From Planococcus sp. A6 (GTDB taxonomy: Bacteria; Bacillota; Bacilli; Bacillales_A; Planococcaceae), in NCBI RefSeq assembly GCF_028823615.1, contig NZ_JAPEHT010000025.1, positions 1 through 34,363 of the forward strand: a stretch of DNA of 34,363 nucleotides. The letters run 5' to 3'. Within the stretch, counting starts at the first letter, position 1. Every line of letters begins with the position of its first letter. Under the pieces are notes generated by a model. That model was not told the origin of the DNA. It did not search any database and saw only the letters and a program-made list of their open reading frames with translations. The position numbers were made by a program, and so were the translations under genes. Shown here one piece after another: positions 1 through 8,093 of this stretch.

Positions 1-150
1 TTGCGCCTTGCGGGGTCTCGGTCGTCTCGCTGATCCACAGGAGTCGAGCGAACGCTTCTCCAAATACTCAGATAGATCATTGATTCTTTAATGTCGAAAA
101 GATGTTCCCCTTTTAATTTATAACTGATTAATAAACTTCTTCAACACTCT
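1..150. other. Non-coding left edge, possible repeat or IS-end remnant
   Basis: No supported gene is present. The first 60 bases are clearly more GC-rich than the AT-rich stretch that follows. Their wording resembles conserved non-coding DNA seen beside transposase genes in related Firmicutes, but that is only an impression. No terminal inverted repeat or transposase fragment could be established. Confidence 0.25.
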
Positions 151-151
151 G

Positions 152-182
152 ATAAGGATCAGCTGACAAAGCTGATCCTTAT
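152..182. terminator. Strong hairpin, probable terminator of a gene left of the window
   Basis: A perfect 12-bp inverted repeat (152-163 pairing with 171-182) with a 7-nt loop. Only a short T-rich stretch follows, so the terminator reading is likely but not certain. The hairpin isolates the tetR gene from whatever lies to the left. Confidence 0.55.
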
Positions 183-204
183 TTAAGTTTATAAATCCTT
201 CTAC

Positions 205-233
205 TTGAACTCAGAAAACGATTATAGTATTAT
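205..233 (+). promoter_or_regulatory. SigA-type promoter of the TetR gene
   Basis: TTGAAC at 205-210 and TATTAT at 228-233 are separated by 17 nt, a good housekeeping promoter. It argues that the TTG at 205, which is in frame with the gene, is the -35 element and not the start codon. The predicted transcript would begin near 240, just before the ribosome binding site. Confidence 0.5.
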
Positions 234-258
234 TGGTTTTCATAAAGGGGGTTCGGCT

Positions 259-813
259 GTGAAAAATCGGATTATACAGGCTTTTATCGAAGAAACGAGA
301 AATAACGGCATCAAATTTACGATGGATGATTTGGCTAAACGGCTGGGCATCAGCAAGCGCACCTTGTATGAGAACTTTTCATCCAAACTGGAAATTCTGG
401 AAACGATCATCGACCAGGCTTTTTCAGAGTATGAGCAGCGGGCGCATATCATCCGGGAAGACGAAACCCTCGACTTGCAGGAAAAGATCCACCGATTGAT
501 TGTCATGATTCCGAACCATAATGACTTTTTCGATTTGCGCGTATTGGAGCAGTTGAAGCGTTATTACCCAGAACAATGGCAACGCGTCGACCGGGAAATG
601 AACCAGTGGGATGACTTGAAGCAATTGCTTGAGGAAGGCATGGAAACTGGCCTGATCAAACACCAGAACATCGATCTGTTAATGAAAATGATTTTGAACG
701 TCGTCAATATTTCCTTGGATCAGCAGTTCTTCTCGGAACAAAGCATTTCTATCAAGGAAGCTGTTGAAACGATGAGTGAATTATTATTGGATGGGTTCGT
801 AAAAAACGAATAG
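259..813 (+). CDS. TetR/AcrR family transcriptional regulator
   Basis: A 184-residue DNA-binding repressor. The N-terminal helix-turn-helix spans roughly residues 18-42 and ends in the family pattern ISKRTLYENF. The remainder is helical and would hold a ligand-binding and dimerisation domain, which is typically divergent. The GTG start at 259 is chosen because AAAGGGGG lies 7 nt upstream; an in-frame TTG at 205 overlaps a -35 box. The gene lies about 100 bp upstream of, and in the same direction as, a MATE efflux pump. The likely role, inferred from this arrangement, is to control that pump in response to a toxic compound. The ligand is unknown. Confidence 0.9.
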   Translation: MKNRIIQAFIEETRNNGIKFTMDDLAKRLGISKRTLYENFSSKLEILETIIDQAFSEYEQRAHIIREDETLDLQEKIHRLIVMIPNHNDFFDLRVLEQLKRYYPEQWQRVDREMNQWDDLKQLLEEGMETGLIKHQNIDLLMKMILNVVNISLDQQFFSEQSISIKEAVETMSELLLDGFVKNE

Positions 814-818
814 AAAAA

Positions 819-848
819 ATGCTGGCTAACCAAAGCCAGTATTTCTTC
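819..848 (+). terminator. Terminator after the TetR gene
   Basis: A 9-bp stem (819-827 with 834-842, one G-U pair) is followed by TTTCTT. It suggests the downstream MATE gene has its own promoter. Confidence 0.5.
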
Positions 849-856
849 GGACTAAT

Positions 857-882
857 AAAACTAAAAAAACAAATATAGTTTT
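857..882. promoter_or_regulatory. Inverted repeat, candidate operator before the MATE gene
   Basis: AAAACTA at 857-863 is repeated inverted as TAGTTTT at 876-882, with a 12-nt spacer, between the tetR terminator and the MATE ribosome binding site. It may bind the adjacent TetR protein. The arms are short and AT-rich, so chance is a real alternative. Confidence 0.3.
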
Positions 883-914
883 CAGTGTTTTAGAAAGCTA
901 GGAGGCAATTCAAC

Positions 915-2279
915 ATGGCACAACAATCTATTCACCGTCTTGATACCGAGTCGGTCGGCAAAGCATTCGTCCGTTATTTAGTACCCTCGACTATTGGCAT
1001 GCTGCTGATGGCAATCAATATCGTCGCGGACGGCATCATGGTCGGTAATCGCCTTGGGCCGGTCGCATTGGGTGGCGTCGGGATTGCGGCACCGGTCTAT
1101 ACATTATTCGTCGCAATGTCGCTATGGATCGGCATCGGCGGCGCTACGAGATTTTCTGCTCTCATGGGGGCGAAGCGGATAGCAGAAGCACGCATCGTTT
1201 TTTCGCACGCGATGGCGTCGATTTTTGCGGTGACGCTCATCATCGGCCTCGTGGCATTCCCGTTCCGCACGGAGCTCGCTTATTTGCTAGGAGCGAACGC
1301 GGAAACCTATCCATACGTCTCCGATTATTTATACTTAATGTTGTTGTTTGGATTCATCTTCACAATGGAAAATGCGCTCAGCATCATGGTGCGCAATGAC
1401 GGTAGCCCGAACTTGGCGATGGTGTCGCTTATCACGACTTCCCTTTTGAACATCGGCTTGAATTACTTGTTCTTGTTCGTCTTGGATTTCGGCGTAAAAG
1501 GTGCGGCAGCTGCGACCTTGCTCGCTGCGTTTGTCGGCATGCTCGTCTTGTGCACGCATTTCTTTAAAAAAGGCAATCAATTGCGTTTTGCCCGGTTCAA
1601 GCCGAACCGCAAATTGCTGCTGTTGATTCTAGTGATCGGCTTCCCGAGCTTCTTGGCGGAAGTCGGCATGTCGGTGTTCACCATTTCGCATAATAATGTC
1701 TTTGAACGGCTGGCAGGAACGGAAGGCGTCGCGGCGTTCGCGATCCTCAACTACGTCCACAGTGTCATGCTGCTCGCATTTCTTGGGATGGGTTCGGCCA
1801 TCCAACCATTGGTCAGTTATTACAGTGGGGCGAAAGACCAGGCGAAGATCAAAAAGACGCTGCAATTGGCGATCGGAACGGCATTCGTGGCAGGCTTGCT
1901 GTTCTTTATCTTCGGGCAATTCTTTGCAGCCACCATCGCCAGCGTATTCGGCGATTTCCCGGACGCCGTGATGGATCTCGCAACTTCCGGCATTCAGCTG
2001 TTCTTTATTGCCTACCTGTTCATGGGCGCAAATTTCGTCATGATGACTTATTATCAATCTACCGGTGAAATCCGCATGGCAACATGGATCACCGCAGCGC
2101 GTGAAATTGTCGTGCTGTTGATTTTGCTGAGCATCTTGCCAGTATTTTTCGGTGTGACGGGCGCATGGCTTGCGATACCCTTATCGGAATTGATTGTGCT
2201 ATTGACGATCGTTTATTATCAAATGAGGCAGAAAAAGAAACTGCAGTTCACTGCGGATATGACGGCTCCATATAAATAA
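915..2279 (+). CDS. MATE family multidrug/Na+ efflux transporter
   Basis: A 454-residue, highly hydrophobic protein with about 12 membrane segments arranged as two six-helix halves, the usual length for the MATE family. The N-terminal half contains the early pattern PSTIGMLLMAINIVADGIMV and the loop ALSIMVRNDGSP, both typical of MATE transporters. Known members export cationic drugs or metabolites in exchange for Na+ or H+ at the cytoplasmic membrane; the substrate cannot be read from sequence. A clear AGGAGG lies 8 nt before the ATG. A TetR regulator precedes it and a GNAT acetyltransferase follows 29 bp later, so a drug-resistance module is a reasonable inference. Confidence 0.92.
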   Translation: MAQQSIHRLDTESVGKAFVRYLVPSTIGMLLMAINIVADGIMVGNRLGPVALGGVGIAAPVYTLFVAMSLWIGIGGATRFSALMGAKRIAEARIVFSHAMASIFAVTLIIGLVAFPFRTELAYLLGANAETYPYVSDYLYLMLLFGFIFTMENALSIMVRNDGSPNLAMVSLITTSLLNIGLNYLFLFVLDFGVKGAAAATLLAAFVGMLVLCTHFFKKGNQLRFARFKPNRKLLLLILVIGFPSFLAEVGMSVFTISHNNVFERLAGTEGVAAFAILNYVHSVMLLAFLGMGSAIQPLVSYYSGAKDQAKIKKTLQLAIGTAFVAGLLFFIFGQFFAATIASVFGDFPDAVMDLATSGIQLFFIAYLFMGANFVMMTYYQSTGEIRMATWITAAREIVVLLILLSILPVFFGVTGAWLAIPLSELIVLLTIVYYQMRQKKKLQFTADMTAPYK

Positions 2280-2308
2280 CCGATTCCAATAAGTTAGGGG
2301 AAGATGAG

Positions 2309-2851
2309 ATGCAACTAGCGAAACAGCTGTTTCAAGTGAAAGGCTTGAATTACTGCATTCGAAGTGCGGAGATCCAAGACGCAGCGCAATTGGAGAAAGT
2401 CCGTTTACAAATTGATGGCGAAACGGAAAATATGGACCGCGAGCAGGGGGAAGCATATGTGGATGCAGCGGCATTCAAACGGCTCATCGAAGAAGATGCC
2501 AAAAGCAGCTGCAATATATTCTTGGTGGCCGAAGTGGACGGGCACATCGCCGGGTTTTCCAGATGTGAAGGAAACGAGCTGAACCGCACGAAGCATCAAG
2601 TGGAGTTCGGCGTGGGGGTGCTCAAGCAATTCTGGGGCTATCGTATCGGCCGTAAGCTGTTGGAGGCATCGATTCACTGGGCGGATGCACAAACGATCAA
2701 AAAGATGAGCTTGAAAGTGCTCGAACGCAATGAAAAAGCCATCAAGCTATACGAACAATGCGGCTTTGAGATAGAAGGCATACTGAAAATGGACAAGCGC
2801 TTAGCGGACGGCAACTATTACGATACCGTATTGATGGGGCGGATCCGCTAA
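2309..2851 (+). CDS. GNAT family N-acetyltransferase
   Basis: A 180-residue acetyltransferase. Its acetyl-CoA binding motif A is seen around residues 98-118, where the beta strand VEFGVGV is followed by QFWGYRIGRKLLE. Motif B follows with ERNEKAIKLYEQCGFEIEG, a hallmark of this family. The C-terminal DTVLMGRI is also typical. The closest functional groups are the RimJ/RimL-like and PanZ-like acetyltransferases, but the acceptor is unknown. It starts 29 bp after the MATE gene with AGGGGAAG as ribosome binding site, so the two are probably co-transcribed. A strong bidirectional terminator follows. Confidence 0.88.
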   Translation: MQLAKQLFQVKGLNYCIRSAEIQDAAQLEKVRLQIDGETENMDREQGEAYVDAAAFKRLIEEDAKSSCNIFLVAEVDGHIAGFSRCEGNELNRTKHQVEFGVGVLKQFWGYRIGRKLLEASIHWADAQTIKKMSLKVLERNEKAIKLYEQCGFEIEGILKMDKRLADGNYYDTVLMGRIR

Positions 2852-2866
2852 CTATAGGGTCATGAT

Positions 2867-2906
2867 AAAAGACCGTGTTTACGCAAAAGCGCAGACACGG
2901 TCTTTT
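2867..2906. terminator. Bidirectional rho-independent terminator
   Basis: A perfect 12-bp stem (2867-2878 with 2895-2906), A-rich on one side and T-rich on the other, sits between the convergent GNAT and methyltransferase genes and can serve both. Confidence 0.85.
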
Positions 2907-2907
2907 C

Positions 2908-3660
2908 TTATTTCCTAGCTTTGACGATAAAGCTGGTCGGGAATTTCTGCGCTTTGTAAAGCGAGTAATAACGGTCCGACACTTCCGGCTCTAAATCCTT
3001 CAAGTCATGCGGAACATCCGGTTCGACCACTTGCTCGATATTGAATCCGGCTTTCACCAAGGCGTTCAAATACGTGCTGAACTTGCGCCTCGGAATAGTC
3101 ATCGGCGCATCTTCACCTTTAAAATTGGCGTAATGCACGCTGCCTTCATCCTGATAAGAGCCGTTCAGTGAAACGAGCCCGTCCTCGCTTTTCAAATGAA
3201 CATAGAGCGGATGGTCCCAACTGAAGATGAAAGTTCCGCCTGGCCGCAAATAGGAATAGATCAATTCCAATGTCCGGTCGAGATCCACCGTCCAGCCGAT
3301 CGCATAAATCGAGTAGACGATATCGAAATATTGTTCCGGCAGACCGATGTCTTCTTCCATCGCTGCGCAGTACAGCTGGGCATCCAGTCCGCTCAAAATC
3401 TTTTGTGCGCGATCGATTTGACTGTCGGATAAGTCGACGCCCCACAAATCTCTTGCCCCTTGCTTGCTCATATAAAGCAAGGAATGGCCGCTCCCGCAGC
3501 CGATGTCGAGCACATTTTTGCCTTCGATGGAACCAAATAAACGCAATTCGTCTTCGCTTTGAGCGAAAGGACCGTAGCCAGGCAGCGCATCGACGCCGTT
3601 AAAATGATCGGCGACCGTGTTCCAGCTTTTGCGGTTTTGTTTCAAAATGTCTGTATTCAC
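2908..3660 (-). CDS. Class I SAM-dependent methyltransferase
   Basis: A 250-residue methyltransferase of the Rossmann-fold class. The SAM-binding motif I, VLDIGCGSG, is at residues 50-58. The post-I acidic residue is in GVDLSDSQI, and motif IV corresponds to FDIVYSIYAIGW, followed by YLRPGGTFIFSWDHP. These features place it with UbiE/small-molecule methyltransferases rather than RNA or DNA enzymes, but the substrate is not predictable. The start is GTG at 3660, with AGGAGGAG about 8 nt upstream. It is transcribed alone and ends at a bidirectional terminator. Confidence 0.9.
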   Translation of the reverse strand: MNTDILKQNRKSWNTVADHFNGVDALPGYGPFAQSEDELRLFGSIEGKNVLDIGCGSGHSLLYMSKQGARDLWGVDLSDSQIDRAQKILSGLDAQLYCAAMEEDIGLPEQYFDIVYSIYAIGWTVDLDRTLELIYSYLRPGGTFIFSWDHPLYVHLKSEDGLVSLNGSYQDEGSVHYANFKGEDAPMTIPRRKFSTYLNALVKAGFNIEQVVEPDVPHDLKDLEPEVSDRYYSLYKAQKFPTSFIVKARK

Positions 3661-3803
3661 TTAAACTCCTCCTGTCTTTTAATCATTCTCGGGAAGTGAA
3701 AGAATCTCCTTCTTACCGGATAAACGAGCAGCGAATAACCCGGGCATGTTAAGGGTAAGGAAAGAGAAAGGCGCACAGCCAACGCAAGGAATGAGGGAAT
3801 CAC

Positions 3804-4256
3804 ATGCCCATGATCTATCATGAAACGTATATTGAAGCACCAATTGAGCGCGTATTTGACTTGGCCAGAAGCATCGAAGTGCATATCGAAACCGTCTCGA
3901 CCACCAATGAACGCGCCATTGCCGGCACGACAAGCGGTGTGATGGAACTTGGCGACTGGGTGACATGGAAAGCGACGCATCTCGGTGTCCGCCAAAAGCT
4001 CACATCGAAGATTACCGAAATGGAGCGGCCGTACCGATTCAGCGATGCAATGGTAAAAGGCGCTTTTCACTCCTTTCACCACACACATGAATTTACCGAA
4101 AGCGGAAGCGGGACGTTGATGAAAGACTGGTTCGTCTACCGGGCGCCGTTTGGGGTCATCGGAAAACTGGCCGATAAATTATTTCTCGAACGCCATATGG
4201 TAAAATTCCTGTCGACGCGCGCTGCCGAATTAAAGCGCATCGCTGAAAACCGATAA
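3804..4256 (+). CDS. SRPBCC family protein (cyclase/dehydrase-like)
   Basis: A 150-residue protein with the START-like helix-grip fold signature. It opens with YHETYIEAPIERVFDLARSI, the typical first strand and helix of polyketide cyclase/dehydrase and lipid-transport family members. Mid-protein WVTWKA and the C-terminal helix ending KFLSTRAAELKRIAE also fit. Such proteins bind hydrophobic ligands in a central cavity; ligand and partner are unknown here. The ATG is preceded by GAGGGAA. It is divergent from the methyltransferase upstream and convergent with the STAS protein, with a shared terminator. Confidence 0.8.
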   Translation: MPMIYHETYIEAPIERVFDLARSIEVHIETVSTTNERAIAGTTSGVMELGDWVTWKATHLGVRQKLTSKITEMERPYRFSDAMVKGAFHSFHHTHEFTESGSGTLMKDWFVYRAPFGVIGKLADKLFLERHMVKFLSTRAAELKRIAENR

Positions 4257-4261
4257 GCATA

Positions 4262-4300
4262 AAAAAATCCATCCGCATGTATGAAGCGGGTGGATTTTTT
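4262..4300. terminator. Bidirectional terminator
   Basis: A 15-bp stem with one G-U pair, A-tract on the left and T-tract on the right, lies between the convergent SRPBCC and RsbR-like genes. Confidence 0.85.
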
Positions 4301-4310
4301 TCGACTGATT

Positions 4311-5159
4311 TTAGTTATTCGTAAACTCCAATTTGTGATAACGCAAGGCCTGGTCCAATTTATTGTAGACATCGATTTCGCCGAAGTTGACGCCTAATTG
4401 AATCGCGGTCTGTGCGATTTCTGGGCTGATGCCAGCAAGTGCGGTGCGTACGCCGATGATTTTCAAGCCTTCGATCAGCTGGAAGATCTGGTGGGCCACC
4501 ATCGTATCGATGATCGGCACACCGGAAAGATCGATGAACAAACGCTCGATCGACTTCTCATGGCATTGCTGCAGGACTTTCTCGAATACGATTTTGGCAC
4601 GGTACGTATTGATTTCGCCGATCAGTGGAAGCAATCCGCTGTCTTTCGAAAGCAAGATGACCGGTGCGCTCATTTCGACGATCATTTCCTGCTGGGCATT
4701 CAAACGGCGTTCCGCCGCTTTCGTGTTTTGGTTGATAAACTCCAAAATGATGGCATTCGTCGTATCAACCACAGCTTGGTTCCATGCATTCAGTTGCGCA
4801 TGCGAAATGGTTTCTTCCTGCAATGCTGCAAATTCTTCGATTAGCTCCAAGTACTGCTTCTGCGTACGGAAAAATTCTTTGATGACCGAGTTGAATGGTG
4901 TCGACAAATGCGCTTCGTCATTGGCGACACGTAGAATCCACTCATTGAAGATTTCGATGCAATCGCTTTTCTCCTGGTTGAAAGCTTTGCAGAACAGCTC
5001 GTGGAACTCGTAATTCTGCTGCTTCAGCTTTTCGATTGCTTGGGGTTCGGTTTCAGCGTAGACGCCACCTGAACTTTTATCGAGCGTTTCGTACCATTGT
5101 TCCGTTAATCCTTTAGTTTTCTCCAGCAAAAAATCCTGTAATTCAACATTTTTGAACAT
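4311..5159 (-). CDS. RsbR-family stressosome protein with C-terminal STAS domain
   Basis: A 282-residue protein with an all-helical, globin-like N-terminal sensor region (about residues 1-150) and a C-terminal STAS domain (about 165-280). The STAS domain keeps both threonines phosphorylated by the RsbT kinase in B. subtilis RsbR: DLSGVPIIDTMVAH (T219) and GISPEIAQTAIQLG (T251). In that system RsbR paralogues form the stressosome with RsbS and control SigB. The start at 5159 is preferred over an upstream ATG because GAGGAG precedes it. No rsbS, rsbT or sigB is in this window, so it is a stand-alone paralogue. Two SigB-like promoters elsewhere in the window fit a working SigB pathway. Confidence 0.88.
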   Translation of the reverse strand: MFKNVELQDFLLEKTKGLTEQWYETLDKSSGGVYAETEPQAIEKLKQQNYEFHELFCKAFNQEKSDCIEIFNEWILRVANDEAHLSTPFNSVIKEFFRTQKQYLELIEEFAALQEETISHAQLNAWNQAVVDTTNAIILEFINQNTKAAERRLNAQQEMIVEMSAPVILLSKDSGLLPLIGEINTYRAKIVFEKVLQQCHEKSIERLFIDLSGVPIIDTMVAHQIFQLIEGLKIIGVRTALAGISPEIAQTAIQLGVNFGEIDVYNKLDQALRYHKLEFTNN

Positions 5160-5333
5160 TCGCTTCTTCTCCTCAATTGCACAATGCTTCATTTATGAAA
5201 AATCATGCGTCAAATAAACTTCATGAATTCAAACTAACAGTATTATACATACATGATATAGCAGTTGAAAAAAATATGCACGAAGTCTGATGTTGGAATT
5301 GCAGACAAATTTTGTTGAGGGAAGAACACGTCC

Positions 5334-5822
5334 TTAAGACGAAGTGCTTTGCTTAGCTTTCTGATGTTGGAGAAACGGTTTTCGCTCCAAGACAGGGCCG
5401 AGTTGGAACAACAAGATGCCCGCGCTGATCAAAAGCACGCCAAGCAGCGATTGCCAAGTGAACGGAACTTGCTCGAGCCCGAACCAGCCCGCTGTGTCCC
5501 ACATCAACCCGAAGAAAATTTGCGATACCATGACAATCGAGATTGCGCGGCTTGGGCCCAATGTCTGGACGCCTTGCGTGACGCAGACGACGACCCCGAC
5601 ACCGAGCACACCGCTGAACCAAAACCACGGCTCTGCCTCGAAGCGAAACAATCCCATCCCGTTCACAGCAAGGCCTGCGATAAACGAGCCGATAAATCCG
5701 AGTAACAACACCAGTGCCGTCGTCGCCCAGACGCTGACATGTTGTTTCACATTCGCGTTGAATATATTTTGCAGGCAGACAAAGACGCCGCCTGAAAGTG
5801 CCAGTATGATGCCAAGAACCAT
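5334..5822 (-). CDS. DUF606/YdcZ family half-size DMT transporter, second member of the pair
   Basis: A 162-residue protein with five predicted membrane segments. The N-terminal SGGVFVCLQNIFNANV and the later GPSRAISIVMVSQIFFGL are typical of the DUF606 (YdcZ) branch of the drug/metabolite transporter superfamily. These half-size proteins work as dimers. Its positive charges are concentrated in the C-terminal tail (ERKPFLQHQKAK), which predicts C-terminus inside and N-terminus outside. It is the last gene of a three-gene operon, with AGGAGG overlapping the end of the Crp/Fnr gene 11 bp upstream. Substrate unknown. Confidence 0.85.
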   Translation of the reverse strand: MVLGIILALSGGVFVCLQNIFNANVKQHVSVWATTALVLLLGFIGSFIAGLAVNGMGLFRFEAEPWFWFSGVLGVGVVVCVTQGVQTLGPSRAISIVMVSQIFFGLMWDTAGWFGLEQVPFTWQSLLGVLLISAGILLFQLGPVLERKPFLQHQKAKQSTSS

Positions 5823-5833
5823 GAGAGTTCCTC

Positions 5834-6496
5834 CTATTCGTATATATTATGGCCCGCCTGATCCAATAAAGCGCCCCGGTCGAGCAAATCGATTTTGCCG
5901 TTATTGCGCTGGATCCAGCCGGACTGCTCGAATTTTTGGAGCACCCGGTTCAAATGGCGATAGCTCGTACCGATCAAATCCGCCATATCGACGAGTGAAG
6001 GCGAATCGAGCCTCGGCTTATCCGGCGTCATCGACAGCAAATAACTCGCCACGCGCACATCGACGGCATACAGCAAATTGAAGTTCAATTCCTGTGCTTT
6101 CGTCACGAACTTGCGCGTGATCGTTTCCAATAAAAATTGCTGGAAGAGGGCATTGCCGCTCATTTCATGATCCAGGGCTTTGTGCGGGACGCGCAGCAAT
6201 ATTAAATCGGTGACAGCTTCGACCGTATTGATGAACGGACATTTCTGCACGTATTCGATATCACCGACAATGTCAAAAGGCGTTTTGAATGCCAAAATCA
6301 GCCGTTTGCCTTCTGGCGACAACATGGAAATCTTCAACTTGCCTCCGACGAGCAAGTAGAGAGTGTCAGCAGTGTCGCCTTGTGAGAACAATCGATGTCC
6401 TGCCGCATACCGTTCGATCTGCATCGAATCGACGACGGCAGCGGGGAACAAATCCGCCAAGCCATACTGTTGAAGATACTCGTTAATCGGCTGCAT
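5834..6496 (-). CDS. Crp/Fnr family transcriptional regulator (YeiL-like)
   Basis: A 220-residue regulator. Residues about 20-130 form a cyclic-nucleotide-binding-type beta barrel (AGHRLFSQGDTADTLYLLVG, then DIVGDIEY). The C-terminal winged helix lies at about 165-210, with SLVDMADLIGTSYRHLNRVL as the recognition region. Only one cysteine is obvious (KCPF), so an FNR-type iron-sulfur cluster is unlikely. The architecture resembles E. coli YeiL. It is translated from its own AGGAGG and lies between two DUF606 transporter genes, 12 and 11 bp apart. A role in controlling these transporters is inferred. Confidence 0.87.
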   Translation of the reverse strand: MQPINEYLQQYGLADLFPAAVVDSMQIERYAAGHRLFSQGDTADTLYLLVGGKLKISMLSPEGKRLILAFKTPFDIVGDIEYVQKCPFINTVEAVTDLILLRVPHKALDHEMSGNALFQQFLLETITRKFVTKAQELNFNLLYAVDVRVASYLLSMTPDKPRLDSPSLVDMADLIGTSYRHLNRVLQKFEQSGWIQRNNGKIDLLDRGALLDQAGHNIYE

Positions 6497-6508
6497 CGTT
6501 TTTCCTCC

Positions 6509-6943
6509 TTACCATTTCAAGATGAGAATGCCCGCAATCATCAGCACCACTCCAGCAATCTGTGTCTTTCCGACGTTCTTCTTCGCCATATGGAACCAGC
6601 CTTTGCCGTCAATGACGATTGCCGCGATCAGCTGCGCGATCAGGAACAGGCTAATCGTCAGTGTCACGCCCATGCGATGGATGGCGGTCATATTGCTGAA
6701 CAAGATGAACGCCGCAAGCAAACCGCCTGAGGCATATAGAGGAGAAACTTTTTTCAAGTGTTTGATCGATGTATCTCTTAGCGCCAAGACGATCAAGATC
6801 GCAAGTACAAAGCCCGTCAGCTGAGTCATTGCCGCTGCTTGCCACGTGCCGATCTGATCGCTGATCGTCGCGTTCGCCACGCTTTGGAAGGTCAGGAAAA
6901 ACCCTCCCGCTAAAGCAAATAAAATTCCTTTCATCCGGTCCAC
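6509..6943 (-). CDS. DUF606/YdcZ family half-size DMT transporter, first member of the pair
   Basis: A 144-residue protein with five membrane segments and the DUF606 opening ALAGGFFLTFQSVANATI. Positive residues fall in the N-terminus (MDRMK), loop 2 (RDTSIKHLKK) and loop 4 (KGWFHMAKKNVGK), which by the positive-inside rule puts the N-terminus in the cytoplasm. This is opposite to its partner at 5334-5822. It is the first gene of the operon. Together the two proteins probably form an antiparallel heterodimer. What it carries cannot be read from the sequence. Confidence 0.85.
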   Translation of the reverse strand: MDRMKGILFALAGGFFLTFQSVANATISDQIGTWQAAAMTQLTGFVLAILIVLALRDTSIKHLKKVSPLYASGGLLAAFILFSNMTAIHRMGVTLTISLFLIAQLIAAIVIDGKGWFHMAKKNVGKTQIAGVVLMIAGILILKW

Positions 6944-6989
6944 CGCCTTTCGTTAACTTAAGGATAATGGGCATAGTAAAAGGATGGAA

Positions 6990-7001
6990 GGACATATGTC
7001 C
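6990..7001. promoter_or_regulatory. 12-bp perfect palindrome upstream of the DUF606 operon
   Basis: GGACATATGTCC lies 46 bp upstream of the first gene of the minus-strand operon, flanked on both sides by GGATGG. It could be an operator, but it does not match the classic TGTGA-N6-TCACA Crp site. Confidence 0.3.
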
Positions 7002-7180
7002 CTATGGATGGAAATTTACATCCTCCATCCATTCAACTTATTTATCACTGATTGAATAAAAGGGATGGAGTAGTTCATTTAGTTTCTTCCAGAATTATGT
7101 AGAAATTCCAGAGCCTTATTAGTATAGTAAAAGCAACAAGGTTAATGGAATTAAGACTTAGAAAATGAAAGGGGAATTGC

Positions 7181-7666
7181 ATGAAATTCAAACACATCAT
7201 TTACCTGATCGGCGCTTCTCTCGTATTTATCTTTTCGACACTTGCCAGTTGGTATGAAGGCGGGCAACTGCGCGATATTTCATGGGAATGGAAATACTCA
7301 GCCGTATTTTCTACTTGGCTGAACGGGCCAGTGAATGAGGCGAGTGACATCTTGGTGATTGACCATTTCGTCTACGCTGCGAAATTCGAGCCGCTGTTTC
7401 CGTTATTGATGGCGGCTTCATTCCTGTTCATCATCTTCCAACTATCGGCTTGGCTGTTGAAAGACCGTAAAACGACGCACATCATTTTCCTGTCGCTGAT
7501 GGCGGTAGGCTTACTGTTGATGAGCGCGATGTTGCTCAATTCGCCAACGATTGGGCTCACTTTGTTCTCCGGTTTCTTCGGGCTGTCAGGGCTTTTGACG
7601 CTACTTCTAATACTGTACCGCAACAACCAGAAATGGCTGCGCAGGGCAGCCCAACGGACAAACTAA
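7181..7666 (+). CDS. DUF4306 (YjdJ-like) membrane protein
   Basis: A 161-residue membrane protein with four predicted helices. Its N-terminal half resembles the DUF4306 family of Bacillaceae, represented by B. subtilis YjdJ: a first helix, then SWYEGGQLRDISWEWKYSAVF. No function is known for this family. The ribosome binding site AAAGGGGA precedes the ATG by 6 nt. The next gene begins 25 bp downstream with its own site, so the two are probably co-transcribed. Confidence 0.75.
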   Translation: MKFKHIIYLIGASLVFIFSTLASWYEGGQLRDISWEWKYSAVFSTWLNGPVNEASDILVIDHFVYAAKFEPLFPLLMAASFLFIIFQLSAWLLKDRKTTHIIFLSLMAVGLLLMSAMLLNSPTIGLTLFSGFFGLSGLLTLLLILYRNNQKWLRRAAQRTN

Positions 7667-7691
7667 AAATTCTTAATTTGGAGGTGTTCAA

Positions 7692-8063
7692 ATGGAATGG
7701 TTGGTGGATCTCGTTCCGATTCTAATCATCGCAGGGTTTGCTTACGGCGCATTTGGGCAAATCAAACAATCCATTGCTGTTGCAAAGTCGGTGCCATGGG
7801 ATTCGACAAACGATAAACGAATAATCGTTGGAAGTCACTTGTTTACTTTGTCCTATGCAGGATTCGTCGTGGCCTTGATCGTCAATTTAGCCGTCTATAA
7901 TTATTCGTTTCCTCAACCCGCTAGTACAGCCAATGCCGCTAGCTTGACTGCGTTCTACTGCTTGTTGATGATGTTCGTTGCTGAACTCGGAATCATGCCA
8001 AAACGGCAAGGCCCTAAAGAACTGCCCTCCTTCAAATTAAACAGCCTTCGGTTTAAGCCATAG
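7692..8063 (+). CDS. Hypothetical membrane protein, three predicted helices
   Basis: A 123-residue protein not recognised as a named family. Helices are visible at about residues 3-24, 47-70 and 82-103, with a basic C-terminal tail that should lie in the cytoplasm. GGAGGTG precedes the ATG. The 3' end of the gene forms the left arm of the downstream terminator, so coding and terminator functions overlap. It follows the DUF4306 gene by 25 bp, suggesting joint expression. Confidence 0.75.
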   Translation: MEWLVDLVPILIIAGFAYGAFGQIKQSIAVAKSVPWDSTNDKRIIVGSHLFTLSYAGFVVALIVNLAVYNYSFPQPASTANAASLTAFYCLLMMFVAELGIMPKRQGPKELPSFKLNSLRFKP

Positions 8064-8090
8064 AATGGCCAAAACCGAAGGCTGTTTTTA
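8040..8090. terminator. Long bidirectional terminator overlapping the end of a CDS
   Basis: A 15-bp stem (8040-8054 with 8072-8086) ends in a T-run. An inner GCCAT/ATGGC stem sits in the loop. It separates convergent genes. Confidence 0.85.
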
Positions 8091-8093
8091 AAT

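Noticed and set aside
205-258. TTG at 205 as start of the TetR gene
   Set aside because: It is the -35 of a good promoter and has no ribosome binding site; GTG at 259 has both a site and the usual TetR N-terminus.
5416-6081. 221-residue open frame on the plus strand
   Set aside because: Antisense to the Crp/Fnr and DUF606 genes, rich in Pro, Thr and Arg as expected for a shadow, and crosses the gene junction.
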